In this document: positions 55,541 through 64,000 of the stretch, in pieces
Layout of the letters: each line of letters begins with the position of its first letter
Numbering within the stretch: position 1 is the first letter of the stretch
NCBI RefSeq assembly: GCF_014839805.1
Contig: NC_051131.1
Coordinates: 14,186,913-14,250,912 of the forward strand
Source: Manduca sexta
Taxonomy: Eukaryota; Arthropoda; Insecta; Lepidoptera; Sphingidae
Direction of reading: 5' to 3'
Length of the DNA: 64,000 nt
Program-made: the position numbers and the translations under genes
Notes under the pieces: generated by a model
Seen by the model: the letters and a program-made list of their open reading frames with translations, nothing else
Told to the model about the DNA's origin: nothing
Databases searched by the model: none

Positions 55541-55690
55541 TTAACATCTCATGTCTCAGGATGGCGAGCGTAGTGGAATACCAAACAATACTTTGTAATT
55601 CATGGTGTTGGATAGTGTTTCTACTGTTTATGGGCGGTCGTATCAGCTATCATCGGGCGAACGGCAAGCTCGTCTGGTCATACAAAGCAA
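55541..55690 (-). repeat. Interspersed repeat D (SINE-like), partial
   Basis: TTAACATCTCATGTCTCAGG, GGCGAGCGTAGTGGAATACC, GTTGGATAGTGTTTCTACTG and GCGAACGGCAAGCTCGTCTG: the head half in reverse, ending in CAAAGCAATAAAAAAC, the complement of the TTTTTATTGCTTTG start. Confidence 0.8.
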
Positions 55691-56035
55691 TAAAAAACAA
55701 CAAATTCATTAACTATCTTTTGTTTAGGTCCAACTAGGTCAAACAAACACATTTTATAATCAGGAATTCTAAACCGAATTGCGTCAGATCTAAATTATCC
55801 GCCATAAAAAATACGACTTAATGATTAAGAGAAATGCGGAACGAAGTTTTTTGGTGAATAACAAAGAATGATGTCATGATATTTGGACTCTAAGGGTGTG
55901 TTTATACGAACGCGTATTGAACGCGCGGTGTACGCGCTTTGCTAGTTACTAAGGTTAATGTTTTAATTTTATTAGGGATTTTGACAGCTGAGTTAAATAA
56001 TGCCGTAAACAAACTCTTAAATTAAACATATGGGC
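55691..56035. other. Spacer
   Basis: A CpG-rich stretch at 55900-55945 (ATACGAACGCGTATTGAACG, CGCGGTGTACGCGC) may be a transposon terminus; not assigned. Confidence 0.35.
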
Positions 56036-56312
56036 GATATCCTAGTTGGTTAAGGAATGGACTGCCGAGACGAATGTCCGTAGGTTCAAATTCCAAAGGC
56101 ACACACCTCGGACTTATTTAAAATTATGTGTGTATTCTTTGTAAATTATCGCTTGCTTTAACGGTGAGAGAAAATATCGTGAGGAAACCTGCATATCTGA
56201 GAAGATTACTAATCCGCAATAGGCCAGTCTGGTGGACTAAGGTCTAATCCCTCTCAGTAGTAGAGAAGGCCCGTGCCCACCAGTGGGACAGAATGTAATA
56301 CAGAGCTAATAT
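56036..56312 (+). mobile_element. SINE family C (tRNA-headed)
   Basis: Head GATATCCTAGTTGGTTAAGG (A box-like), then GACTGCCGAGACGAATGTCC and AGGTTCAAATTCC (box B-like), body CTTGCTTTAACGGTGAGAG, CCTCTCAGTAGTAGAGAAGG, tail AATGTAATACAGAGC. Lacks the TTTTGAGGGTGTGTGAAG stretch found in other copies (short internal deletion). Target duplication not evident. Confidence 0.82.
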
Positions 56313-56782
56313 TATAAATGACACCTTAAGCTTTGTTTATTAAATAGTTCAATATATTAAATGTCTTCTTGACATTCTACTCAAAGATGAGATAATTTAT
56401 TAATATGGCCCATAGTAAATTAGTTTATCGTCATAGGAAGCCTCAAGCTATCAAATCTTTACTAAGTCCCTTAGTAGATAGCACGTCCTGACAATATCGA
56501 CTGCATACAGCGCTTTGACACGTTCACCACTCTAGACACGTCTTTACAATATAATTATTTCTTCTTAATAATGAAAGGCCATAACTTGTATCTTATAAAG
56601 CCCCGGTAATTCAATGTAATTATAATTGACATAAAAGGTTTGGCCCCGATTGTGGAAGTAATTATTTTTTAAGAACACTTAATTTTCTGATTCAGTTTGC
56701 TGAGCGTTGGACGTAGCTTTTTATTATATAGTTAACATAATTATATTGGATTTAATGATTAGCACAATGTACACAAAGAGAT
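56313..56782. other. Spacer
   Basis: AT-rich, no feature recognised. Confidence 0.35.
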
Positions 56783-56824
56783 TTGCTGGTGATACTATTT
56801 TATATCCGCCCGAATGGCAACCAC

Positions 56825-57355
56825 CGTACATCATCATCATCATCAGCCACTGGATGTCCACTGCTGAACATGGGCCTTGTTTTTATTGATTTGAATGACG
56901 AGACGAGCTTGCTGTTCGCCTGATGGTAAGCGATACGACCACCCATAAACAGTAGAAACACCATCAAACACCTTGAATTACCAAATATTGTTTGGTATTT
57001 CAATGCGCTCGCCATTCTGGGACATGAGATGTTAAGTCTTATTATGTCCAGTAGTTACATTGGCTACAATGTCCTTCAAACCGGAACACAACAGTGACTA
57101 CACAGTGCTGCTTGGCGGCAGAAATAGACATTGCGGTGGTACCTACCCAGGCAAACCCTCACATATGAGAGACCTACCACCAGTCGCCTCAAAGATTTCT
57201 AGATCGCCCTATTGGAAGCGGTCCGCATCCAACGATCTCCTGAGACTTTTATGAGTTCATTAGTCCACCTCGTGGGTGGACGTCTGACGCCGCGCTTGCC
57301 AGTTCGTGGCCTCCACTCCAGAACCTTCTTGCCCTATCAGTTGTGCGAGCTATGT
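56825..57355 (-). mobile_element. RTE-like LINE fragment split by repeat D
   Basis: Left part (56825-56876): (ATC)n then GTCCACTGCTGAACATGGGC, the 3' end in reverse. Right part (57184-57355): AAGATTTCTAGATCGCCCTA, GGAAGCGGTCCGCATCC, CACCTCGTGGGTGGACGTCTG, matching the copy at 27115-27275. The roughly 10-bp duplication ACCACCG(T/A)AC flanks it. 5'-truncated. Confidence 0.85.
56877..57183 (+). repeat. Interspersed repeat D (SINE-like), full copy
   Basis: TTTTTATTGATTTGAATGAC, GACGAGCTTGCTGTTCGCCT, GATGGTAAGCGATACGACC, ending GAGAGACCTACCACCAG. Its borders are defined by the interrupted RTE sequence: the uninterrupted copy near 27157 reads TCTTCCCCAAAGATTTCC where this insertion lies. The most complete member of the family in the window. 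Confidence 0.87.
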
Positions 57356-57500
57356 GTCCTGACCACCGAACACAAAGTGTTAAAACCCGCCATAGTTACC
57401 TAGCTAAATGTGCCGGGTTCCAGAATCAGCCTGTGCATTTTCTTTTCTAACAAGCCGGCATAATTGTGCCGACTACCGAGTGGTAATCATCACTCGTCAA

Positions 57501-57951
57501 TATTTTCGTAAATTAAAAATTCACTTTCCAATACCTAAAATGTAAATTATACGAAACTATTAACACCAGTCGAAGCTCATAATTTGAAATACCAGACCTG
57601 CAACACCTGGCCAATATCTAATAATTATGATTAAGAAATATTAAAAATCGAAGTAGCCTCGGCCATAGATAATTTATTAATATTAGTGTAAAATGTATTA
57701 TATTTTTGATGTAGGAGAATCAAATTTCTCTCGAATTTACTCGAGAAATTAGATTATATAAATAGGATTAAAATGTCCTCTCCAGTAATAAATAATGGGG
57801 TCTGTGTTATATTTTTCCTCGCCTAAGTTTGATTTCAAGATTATTAGTTACATTAAATAATTTTAGATTATAAGAAAAAAATAATTCGAATTTCTGTACA
57901 ATTTCAATTCAGAAAACCGTTTATCATTATAGTTCTTTTTTATTACTATAA
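57501..57951. other. AT-rich spacer
   Basis: No feature except a short palindrome around TCTCGAATTTACTCGAGAAA near 57730. Confidence 0.35.
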
Positions 57952-58769
57952 CTAGCTTCCGCCCGCAGCTTCGCCTGCGTGGATTTCGGACTTCAAAAAT
58001 GGAGGAGGTGCTCAATTTGTCGGGATGTTTTTTTAATGTATGGTCGTATGCAGGTGGTCCGATTGTCCGGTCAGGGTCTGATGATGGGATCCTGGTGAAA
58101 TCGAAGGAAGCATATAGCATGATTCAGTATTCACGCGTGATGGCTTATTATTAGCGTATTTCATATATAACTTTGGTGTGTCTATACCGATTTCTATGAT
58201 TCTTTTTTATGGAATATTTAATAATGTTCTCTTTTTTAATTAGAGATGACTGAGAGTGTTATAAACGTAAGAGTAGACAAATATAATGAGAAAGCTTCGA
58301 ACTTCTAAGCTATCGGGAGTTACACGTGTTATCGTGAGTCAACCATAAAAGATAGACATATGCTGTCGTGGGATATTTTTTATATAATTTTAAGGAGAAC
58401 ATTTCCGTCATACATGATTTCTGTGTAGCTTTTACCATTAGGGTTGCACACGCGACGGAAGCTTAAAAAATGGAGTAACTTCTCCCGTTTTCCCAACATT
58501 TCCCTTCACTGCTCTGCTCCTATTAATTGTAGCGTGATGAAAAGTATACTATAACCAGCTCAGGAGTATGAAAAATAATTGTACCAAGTTTCGTTAAAAT
58601 CCGTCGAATAGTTTTTGTTTCTATAACGGTTATACAGACAGACAGACAAAAATTTTACTAATTGCATATTTGGCATCAGTATCGATCCCTAATCACCCCC
58701 TGATAGTTATTTTGGAAATATATTTCATGTACAGAATTGACCTCTCTACAGTTTTATTATAAGTATAGA
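57952..58769 (-). mobile_element. Helitron-type non-autonomous element, subfamily 2
   Basis: CTAG terminus at 57952, TC start at 58769 on the minus strand. Shares the GGAGGTGCTCAATTTGTCGG module with 39360-40176. 818 bp, non-coding. It appears inserted at the edge of another, older Helitron-like fragment to its right. Confidence 0.83.
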
Positions 58770-58920
58770 TAGATAATATTAATACGAAAGTAATTTTGTC
58801 TGTTTCATTGACAGTTAAACTATTAAATCGATGTTTAATGAAGTTTGGTATGGAATACTCCTAAGAACATAGCGTACTTTCTTTTATAACAATTTCCACA
58901 AATAGAATACCATTCGAGCA
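58770..58920 (+). repeat. Helitron-like 5' body fragment
   Basis: TAATACGAAAGTAATTTTGT, CTGTTTCATTGACAGTTAAA and AATGAAGTTTGGTATGGAAT are in the order of the usual start of a lepidopteran Helitron-like family. No terminus kept. Confidence 0.5.
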
Positions 58921-60324
58921 AATCTGTACGCAAAATATAATTTTAAATATATTTCTACTAAACATTACCCACCGTTCAACCATATAACCAGTGCTGCCAA
59001 ATTACTCCACCTAAATCAAACCATCCGTAACCATGATTTACTGGTCACATTACGAGGTGTCAAATTACACCGTCGGGCAAAGCCGTAAAAAATAATAAAG
59101 GCCCGTACACATTGTGGGGTTCGTTTTTTACGCTAATCAAACTGTGGGGTCACGCGAAATGGCGTGTCTGATGTGCGAATGTGCTTAGTGGTAACAAGAC
59201 ACGCGAAGTTTTTGCAGTGCGTTAGGCCGCAGAGTACGCGCTGATGTTACCAATTTGACAGAATGTTTACATTTGCCATAATGTTTGTATCGACATTTTA
59301 TTCTTCATAATTTAATGTAGCATTTATCGAAATTTTATTCTTCATATTTTCCGTAGCTATTTGATGAAATATAGAGCTTTATAATTAGTGTATTGTTTAT
59401 GATTTAATTTATGACGGGCTATAAAGTAGTTAGTTAGATTTCCCAGATCGGAACGCTTAGCGTTTGGTTTGTGATATACATTACCCAAAGTTGGATTTTT
59501 TAGAATTGGTAGATTTCAGGCATAAGACAAGCTAGCCGTAAAAACTGAATTCATACCGTAAAATGCGTAAAAGAATATCTTACAAGATATATATTTTCTG
59601 TTTAACAAATGAGACAGGGTTACGCTCCCTGATAGTTAACACCACGATGCCCATAAACAGTAGTTCACATAAACTTTGTACTATAAAACTCTACCAAGCA
59701 CTTAACGGTGCTTAGGATCCAAAAAAAATGATAAGATATTTTTGATTTTGTTATTGGCGCCCAACGTGGTGGCGATGTATTGTGTAAGTACGCAGTTCCC
59801 ATTATTCATCTTCTTCATTTTAATAATAATTATTCACAAATATTTTAGTCTTTCCATTCCTAACTACATTAAAGAATAAAAAAACTAATTTATATTCCAA
59901 ACAGCCCCTAAAACCGTTAAGCAGCTTTAACTAAATAAATTATAACTAAACGACCTTTTTGAGACATCTTTGTGGGCTTTACAACGTATAAATTATTGTT
60001 GTGACCTATCATTAAGACCATAACTTAGAGATAACTAGATATTTAACTGTTATAGAAATAACAATTTTGAGTAAAATGTTACTACGAGTTACCATTTGTG
60101 CTTTTCAATTCGAAGTTCAATAATAATTTTGATCATTGGAATTGGTATTTGTGGTAGTTAGGTATATACTCGCATATCACGTAACGAGAAAAAATATTTT
60201 TGGTAAAATATTTGCAAGTCATTAATGGCGCCTATAAATATTTCATGTTTTGAAGATAAAGATTTGACATTGAATTAAAACTTTTGACGAATTTGATCAC
60301 AGTTATTTATATTTATACTTTGCC
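58921..60324. other. Intronic or upstream DNA, no gene
   Basis: GC-richer at 59095-59265 (CGCGAAATGGCGTGTCTGAT). 59625-59720 loosely recalls repeat D (CGATGCCCATAAACAGTAG). Nothing else. Confidence 0.4.
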
Positions 60325-60380
60325 CGAAGACTTTGTAGCCTTCATAGTCATAGGGCGGTCTGAGGTGTTGTTCAATATAT
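60325..60380. repeat. Foldback MITE, inner-arm fragment
   Basis: CCGAAGACTTTGTAGCCTTC, ATAGTCATAGGGCGGTCTGA and GGTGTTG match the inner part of the 1041-1346 family. Confidence 0.55.
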
Positions 60381-60944
60381 ATAAACACAAGAAAACATTA
60401 TAAAGATTTGAAGTCGCGTTTATATGTAATATAAATGTTTGACCAGAATGATAGCCACACTTAACAGGTACATAAACTGTATAAATTAACAACGGTTCGC
60501 TTCAAAAATTTTACGCTATTCCTAATAGAAAGTAACTATTCCACAAAAACAACCATCAAAATCCACAGGCGCCGGTGTACAGTCCAATGTCAAATCGTTA
60601 GGTATGAAATACGATCGTAAGCTAATCAATACCCAGCCACGCAACAGTTGCGGCGGTCTATTGTGAACGATTTCACTATGGGCTCTATGTTTTCCCTTTG
60701 CGTAGTTATTTATGGCATTTCGGATTGGATTGGTGTTGGGTTTTTGTAGATTGGGTTTTAATTCATATTTATGTTAAGGTCGTTTTTATTTTAAAAAAAT
60801 GTTTAAAGATTTTTTCTTAAATAAAAATTTTATAATAAAATATTCAGCGAAACGGAAAATATTTTTTTTATTAATTGGAGCATCTTTTGATAGCCTATGA
60901 TGAAACCTTTATGATATCCGTCCCATAGAAAACGTCTTGATAAT
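60381..60944. other. Spacer
   Basis: AT-rich, nothing recognised. Confidence 0.35.
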
Positions 60945-61165
60945 ATTATACCATATAAAACAAAGTCCCCTTTTTCTGTATGTATGTTAACGATTTTCTC
61001 AAAATCTACTAAACGGATTTATATGAAATTTGGTATGGAGATAGTTTACGATCCTGGAAAGAATATAGGACGGAAAGAGTATAGCCTATTATCTGTGCCG
61101 GGAAATTACATAGCGGGCCTTTTATCCAGGACCTCCACGCGGGCGAAGTTGCGATCAAAAGCTAG
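60945..61165 (+). mobile_element. Short Helitron-type element (Lep1-like)
   Basis: Starts near TACCATATAAAACAAAGTCC, continues AAATCTACTAAACGGATTTA and TGAAATTTGGTATGGAGATA, GGGAAATTACATAGCGGGCC, and ends CGCGGGCGAAGTTGCGATCA then AAAGCTAG before T. The CTAG end at 61162-61165 is clear, the 5' border approximate. Overlapping frames are not genes. Confidence 0.72.
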
Positions 61166-61529
61166 TAAGTACGAAGAAAATTTCCTGCCAATACCTAAGG
61201 CACACATGAAATACACCTCTATTCTAAACGCAAGAACGCAACAAGATAATAATTCTAACAGTTTTTGAACAACCCCAAATTGGAGTACAAAAAGGTTTTT
61301 ATCGCGAAGTGCACTCGGGCAACGATCTGCCAACGGCATGCTGCATTCGAGAGCCGGTGTCGCACGATGATAACCGACTTTTAACGAACACGCACGACTT
61401 TCGATTTGATGGGTTTTTGATTGTTTTATTGATATCCGGCGAGATATTGCGCGGTGATAGTGACGGTTTTGGAAATGTTTTTTCAAATTGTTGTCGTGGT
61501 GAATTCTAGTGGTAGATTTTATCTGTTCG
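61166..61529. other. GC-moderate unique block
   Basis: 61290-61490 is less AT-rich than its surroundings (GCAACGATCTGCCAACGGCA) and open on both strands for 60-126 codons. I see no domain or splice pattern. Not called. Confidence 0.35.
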
Positions 61530-61768
61530 TAATTTGGATATCGATTTCCAGGTCGTAAATAAAAAGAAATTGATCATAGTTTTTCACATTTTTCAAAACT
61601 TTGTATTAGAAAACTCAGGGTAGCAGAGGTTAAGTCACTCCAAGATAGTAAGTTGGATTTTGATTTCCAGATCGTAAATAAAAAAAAAATGTTTATAGTT
61701 TTTCGCATTTTTCAAAACTTTGTATTAGAAAACACAGGGTAGCAGAGGTTAAGTCGCTCCGAGATAAT
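61530..61768. repeat. 119-bp tandem duplication
   Basis: GATTTCCAGGTCGTAAATAA at 61543 recurs as GATTTCCAGATCGTAAATAA at 61662. Both units continue through CACATTTTTCAAAACTTTGT or CGCATTTTTCAAAACTTTGT, then CAGGGTAGCAGAGGTTAAGT and CTCC(A/G)AGATA. Two units, roughly 90% identical by eye. Confidence 0.9.
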
Positions 61769-63050
61769 GTACGGCATATAATTCTGAATACCACTACAAT
61801 GTTTTAATAAACGCATATAAAATTCAATTTCAAAAAGTTTTAAACTAACGGCTTTAATTAACTAACATCAAGTATTTTCTTTAATATACATTCTCCAGCG
61901 AACTTAATTATTAAGAATATTAAGTTAACAATAACCGCACCTTCAAACTACTCCACTGAAATAAAACATAAAAAAAAAACTTACGAAACACGTTCCCATC
62001 CGTAACGACTCTACAACTCTACATTTTAAAATGTAAATTTTAAATATATTCGCGGAGTTTGCCAGTCCATTACTTTATATACGAGATAAAAAAACTTTAC
62101 CAACTGCAATAATTACAGGCTATGAAACTTATTGCGTTAGTTCTGCGCTCCGCCGCTCGCTGCCGGCGCCACTGTCGACTGCGGGGATGCTTTTACGTGA
62201 TTTTAATGTTTCTAAGTTACCATTTCGGTTGATTTATTTACGAAAAAAATATGATGAGGATATTCCGTTCGGATTAAATTATGATAGGGGTAGGTTTATT
62301 ATTGTTTTAGTCGTTGGCAAGTTAGTTGATGGGCTTCCGACCTTGCGGCCAACCTTCAAAATACGCGGAACTTAACAATTTAGGTATCAAGGAACTTTGA
62401 GAAATAAACTTGAGCAAAAGGTAGATATAATATCCTGAGAACTAGAGCGTCGCTTATGTTTTTTTATTAAAGACTTTGAGTCGCTTAGCGACTATGTCAG
62501 TCCTATTTTACAAAAGAAATAATTACTTTAATATATTAGTGATCCTAGAATATAGGCGTTTAGCAACATCACACGTCGAATCAATCAGTATACTTTGTAA
62601 TACTTCTGTATTTAAAGAATTTATTAGGAGTTTATCTGCCATATATGCTCTTATATGCTCAGTGCGAACGCAATAGTAAGGAGATAAACATCTGGGACTC
62701 CACAAGTTGAACAGTTTTCGCTTATGTTGATAATAAAAAACTCTTTGCCACTTTTAATAAAGGTTTAAGAGCAACAAACTATCGCAATATCATTTTTTAA
62801 ATTCTACAAAATCATCTCCATAAACTCTCACAAAGAACTAATATCTTTATATTATAAAATAATCAAAGCAACGCAGCGCTGTGCATACGGTCGGATGCCG
62901 GACCGTTACGTATAGCCTTTATTGAGAGCCTTTTGCAGCGATAAACGGCTTCCGTATTGAGGTAATAAGAGGAAGCTATAGAAGAACGGAAATATAAAAT
63001 CTTCTCAATTTTTATTAGAGGTCAACTAAATAGGAGTTAACTTGTGTCAC
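61769..63050. other. Non-coding DNA with a GC-rich patch
   Basis: 62138-62190 is sharply GC-rich (GCGCTCCGCCGCTCGCTGCC then GGCGCCACTGTCGACTGCGG). On the plus strand it follows a Met codon reading MKLIALVLRSAAR, which soon becomes Arg/Cys-rich and is not a convincing signal peptide. Promoter-like or regulatory DNA is possible. The rest is AT-rich. Confidence 0.4.
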
Positions 63051-63054
63051 AAAA

Positions 63055-63207
63055 AATTGGTTTGTAGCTAAACTCTGGAACTACTGAACTAATTTCGATT
63101 TTTTTTAACCAATAGGGAGCTACATTGTTAATGATTGCTACTTTTTATCCCAGGAAAATATTTATCGTGGAAAAAACATCACGGGCGAAGTCGCAGTCAA
63201 AAGCTAG
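63055..63207 (+). mobile_element. Helitron-type 3' fragment
   Basis: GTAGCTAAACTCTGGAACTA, AGGGAGCTACATTGTTAATG and TTTTTATCCCAGGAAAATAT, then CACGGGCGAAGTCGCAGTCA and AAAGCTAG before T (63204-63207). 5' end truncated. Confidence 0.72.
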
Positions 63208-64000
63208 TATAGTATGATTCAACACCTACAAAAAAAAGTGCTTGATAAGTTATTTTTCCGATCTCGCATAATACCCTTATAACAATTTATATTTAATATC
63301 ATATAAAAAATACACAATGACATTTTCTCTCCTAAAACGCGTTTCTATTGGTCCATTTGAAATCGTCTTAAACTGATTTTAGCGCAATTATAAACCATAT
63401 TTTCAAGGCAATGCAACACAAGTGGGAGGGTTAGGGGGGGATGAGGAGGCGCCTCTAGACCCGTTTGCGTCAGGCTTATAACAACAAAAGTTTCCAAAAC
63501 AAACAAGGCTCTACTCAGAATCCATTACGGAAACGATCATAGAGCCGATTCATCATAATACATATTTATTAGTATACATTAAGGGGCTAATAAAATATTG
63601 AAAGTCGTCTTAGGGTGCGGTTCCACTTAAACGTTGGAGCGGTGCGGAGAAATGCGGAGAAGTGTTATATAAATTATAAAGAAAAAATAAAATTAATTGT
63701 ATAAGATATTACGCATATTTAGGATATTTAATTAAAAAAATATTATTTCTATTAAAATAAAATATATAACCAGAAATTTATTATTTTTCAAAGATTATGA
63801 GTAAAATATAATATTATTTCGAAAATACACAAAAGGCAATCAAAGAAAACGTATCAATATAATAAGACCCTAAATAACATATTAGGCATTGCGTGTTTCC
63901 ATTGAAACGGAGCGCAGAAAAGATGCAGGTGTCAAACGATCGGATTGGTCTATTTTAGCAAGCCTTATCCTCCACACTTTCCGCAGTAGGTCTTATCTCG
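63208..64000. other. AT-rich DNA to the window edge
   Basis: No gene. The words GGAGCGGTGCGGAGAAATGC (about 63638) and AACGGAGCGCAGAAAAGATG (about 63906) could be the two ends of a transposon that continues beyond or is eroded. Unconfirmed. Confidence 0.35.

Larger units (their letters stand above)
56783..57500 (+). repeat. Repeat family F split by nested insertions
   Basis: The left piece (GCTGGTGATACTATTTTATA, TATCCGCCCGAATGGCAACC) and the right piece (AAGTGTTAAAACCCGCCATA, AATCAGCCTGTGCATT, CAAGCCGGCATAATTGTGCC) together make family F. A LINE fragment lies between, flanked by ACCACCGTAC / ACCACCGAAC, and that fragment is itself split by repeat D. Confidence 0.82.

Noticed and set aside
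1..64000. CRISPR arrays, bacterial operons, rRNA genes or viral genomes
   Set aside because: No regularly spaced short repeats with unique spacers, no operon-like coding density, no rRNA-like sequence, and no viral structural or replication genes were seen. The tandem repeats found are transposon ends or simple duplications.

Overview
The window looks like a stretch of a lepidopteran (moth-type) nuclear genome. It is AT-rich, has no bacterial-style gene layout, and almost all long reading frames are fortuitous or sit inside repeats. The identification rests on the repeat content: tRNA-headed SINEs with TATG/TG tails, Helitron-type elements ending in CTAG next to a T, 5'-truncated RTE-like LINE tails, hAT, TTAA-type and TTA-type MITEs, all of styles familiar from moth genomes. 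The species cannot be named from the sequence alone.

Only one host gene can be supported. It lies on the minus strand and the whole window is probably inside it. Three small exons have proper splice sites and compatible phases: 43435-43485 (51 nt), 16918-17066 (149 nt) and 9414-9458 (45 nt). Joined in minus-strand order they encode part of the N-terminal prodomain of an ADAM-family (reprolysin-like) protein, most likely the insect mind-meld (mmd, ADAM11/22/23-like) gene. The introns are about 26.4 kb and 7.5 kb. The signal peptide, most of the prodomain, and the metalloprotease, disintegrin and later domains are not in the window. A weaker fourth exon candidate (48989-49040) would lie upstream and is also phase-compatible.

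The rest is intronic or flanking DNA. 1-9.4 kb: mostly unique AT-rich DNA with a foldback element and LINE and SINE scraps. 9.5-17 kb: a hairpin MITE flanked by TTAA, a full Helitron and old SINEs. 17-29 kb: Helitron, a dense SINE cluster, and a LINE reverse-transcriptase remnant. 29-34.9 kb: two hAT-type elements, a TTA-flanked MITE and stacked Helitron ends. 35-43.4 kb: several CpG-rich low-repeat patches that could be regulatory, Helitron, hAT MITE and SINEs. 43.4-64 kb: exon, a hAT element inside a SINE, LINE tails with target-site duplications, two further full Helitrons, a triple-nested insertion at 56.8-57.5 kb, and tandem duplications.

I found no novel multi-gene system. The most useful observations are the exon chain, the candidate upstream exon, a 1.5 kb hAT-type element with a triplicated 123-bp left end and its 165-bp deletion derivative, two Helitron subfamilies that share ends but differ in an internal module, and several CpG-rich intronic patches with clustered motifs.
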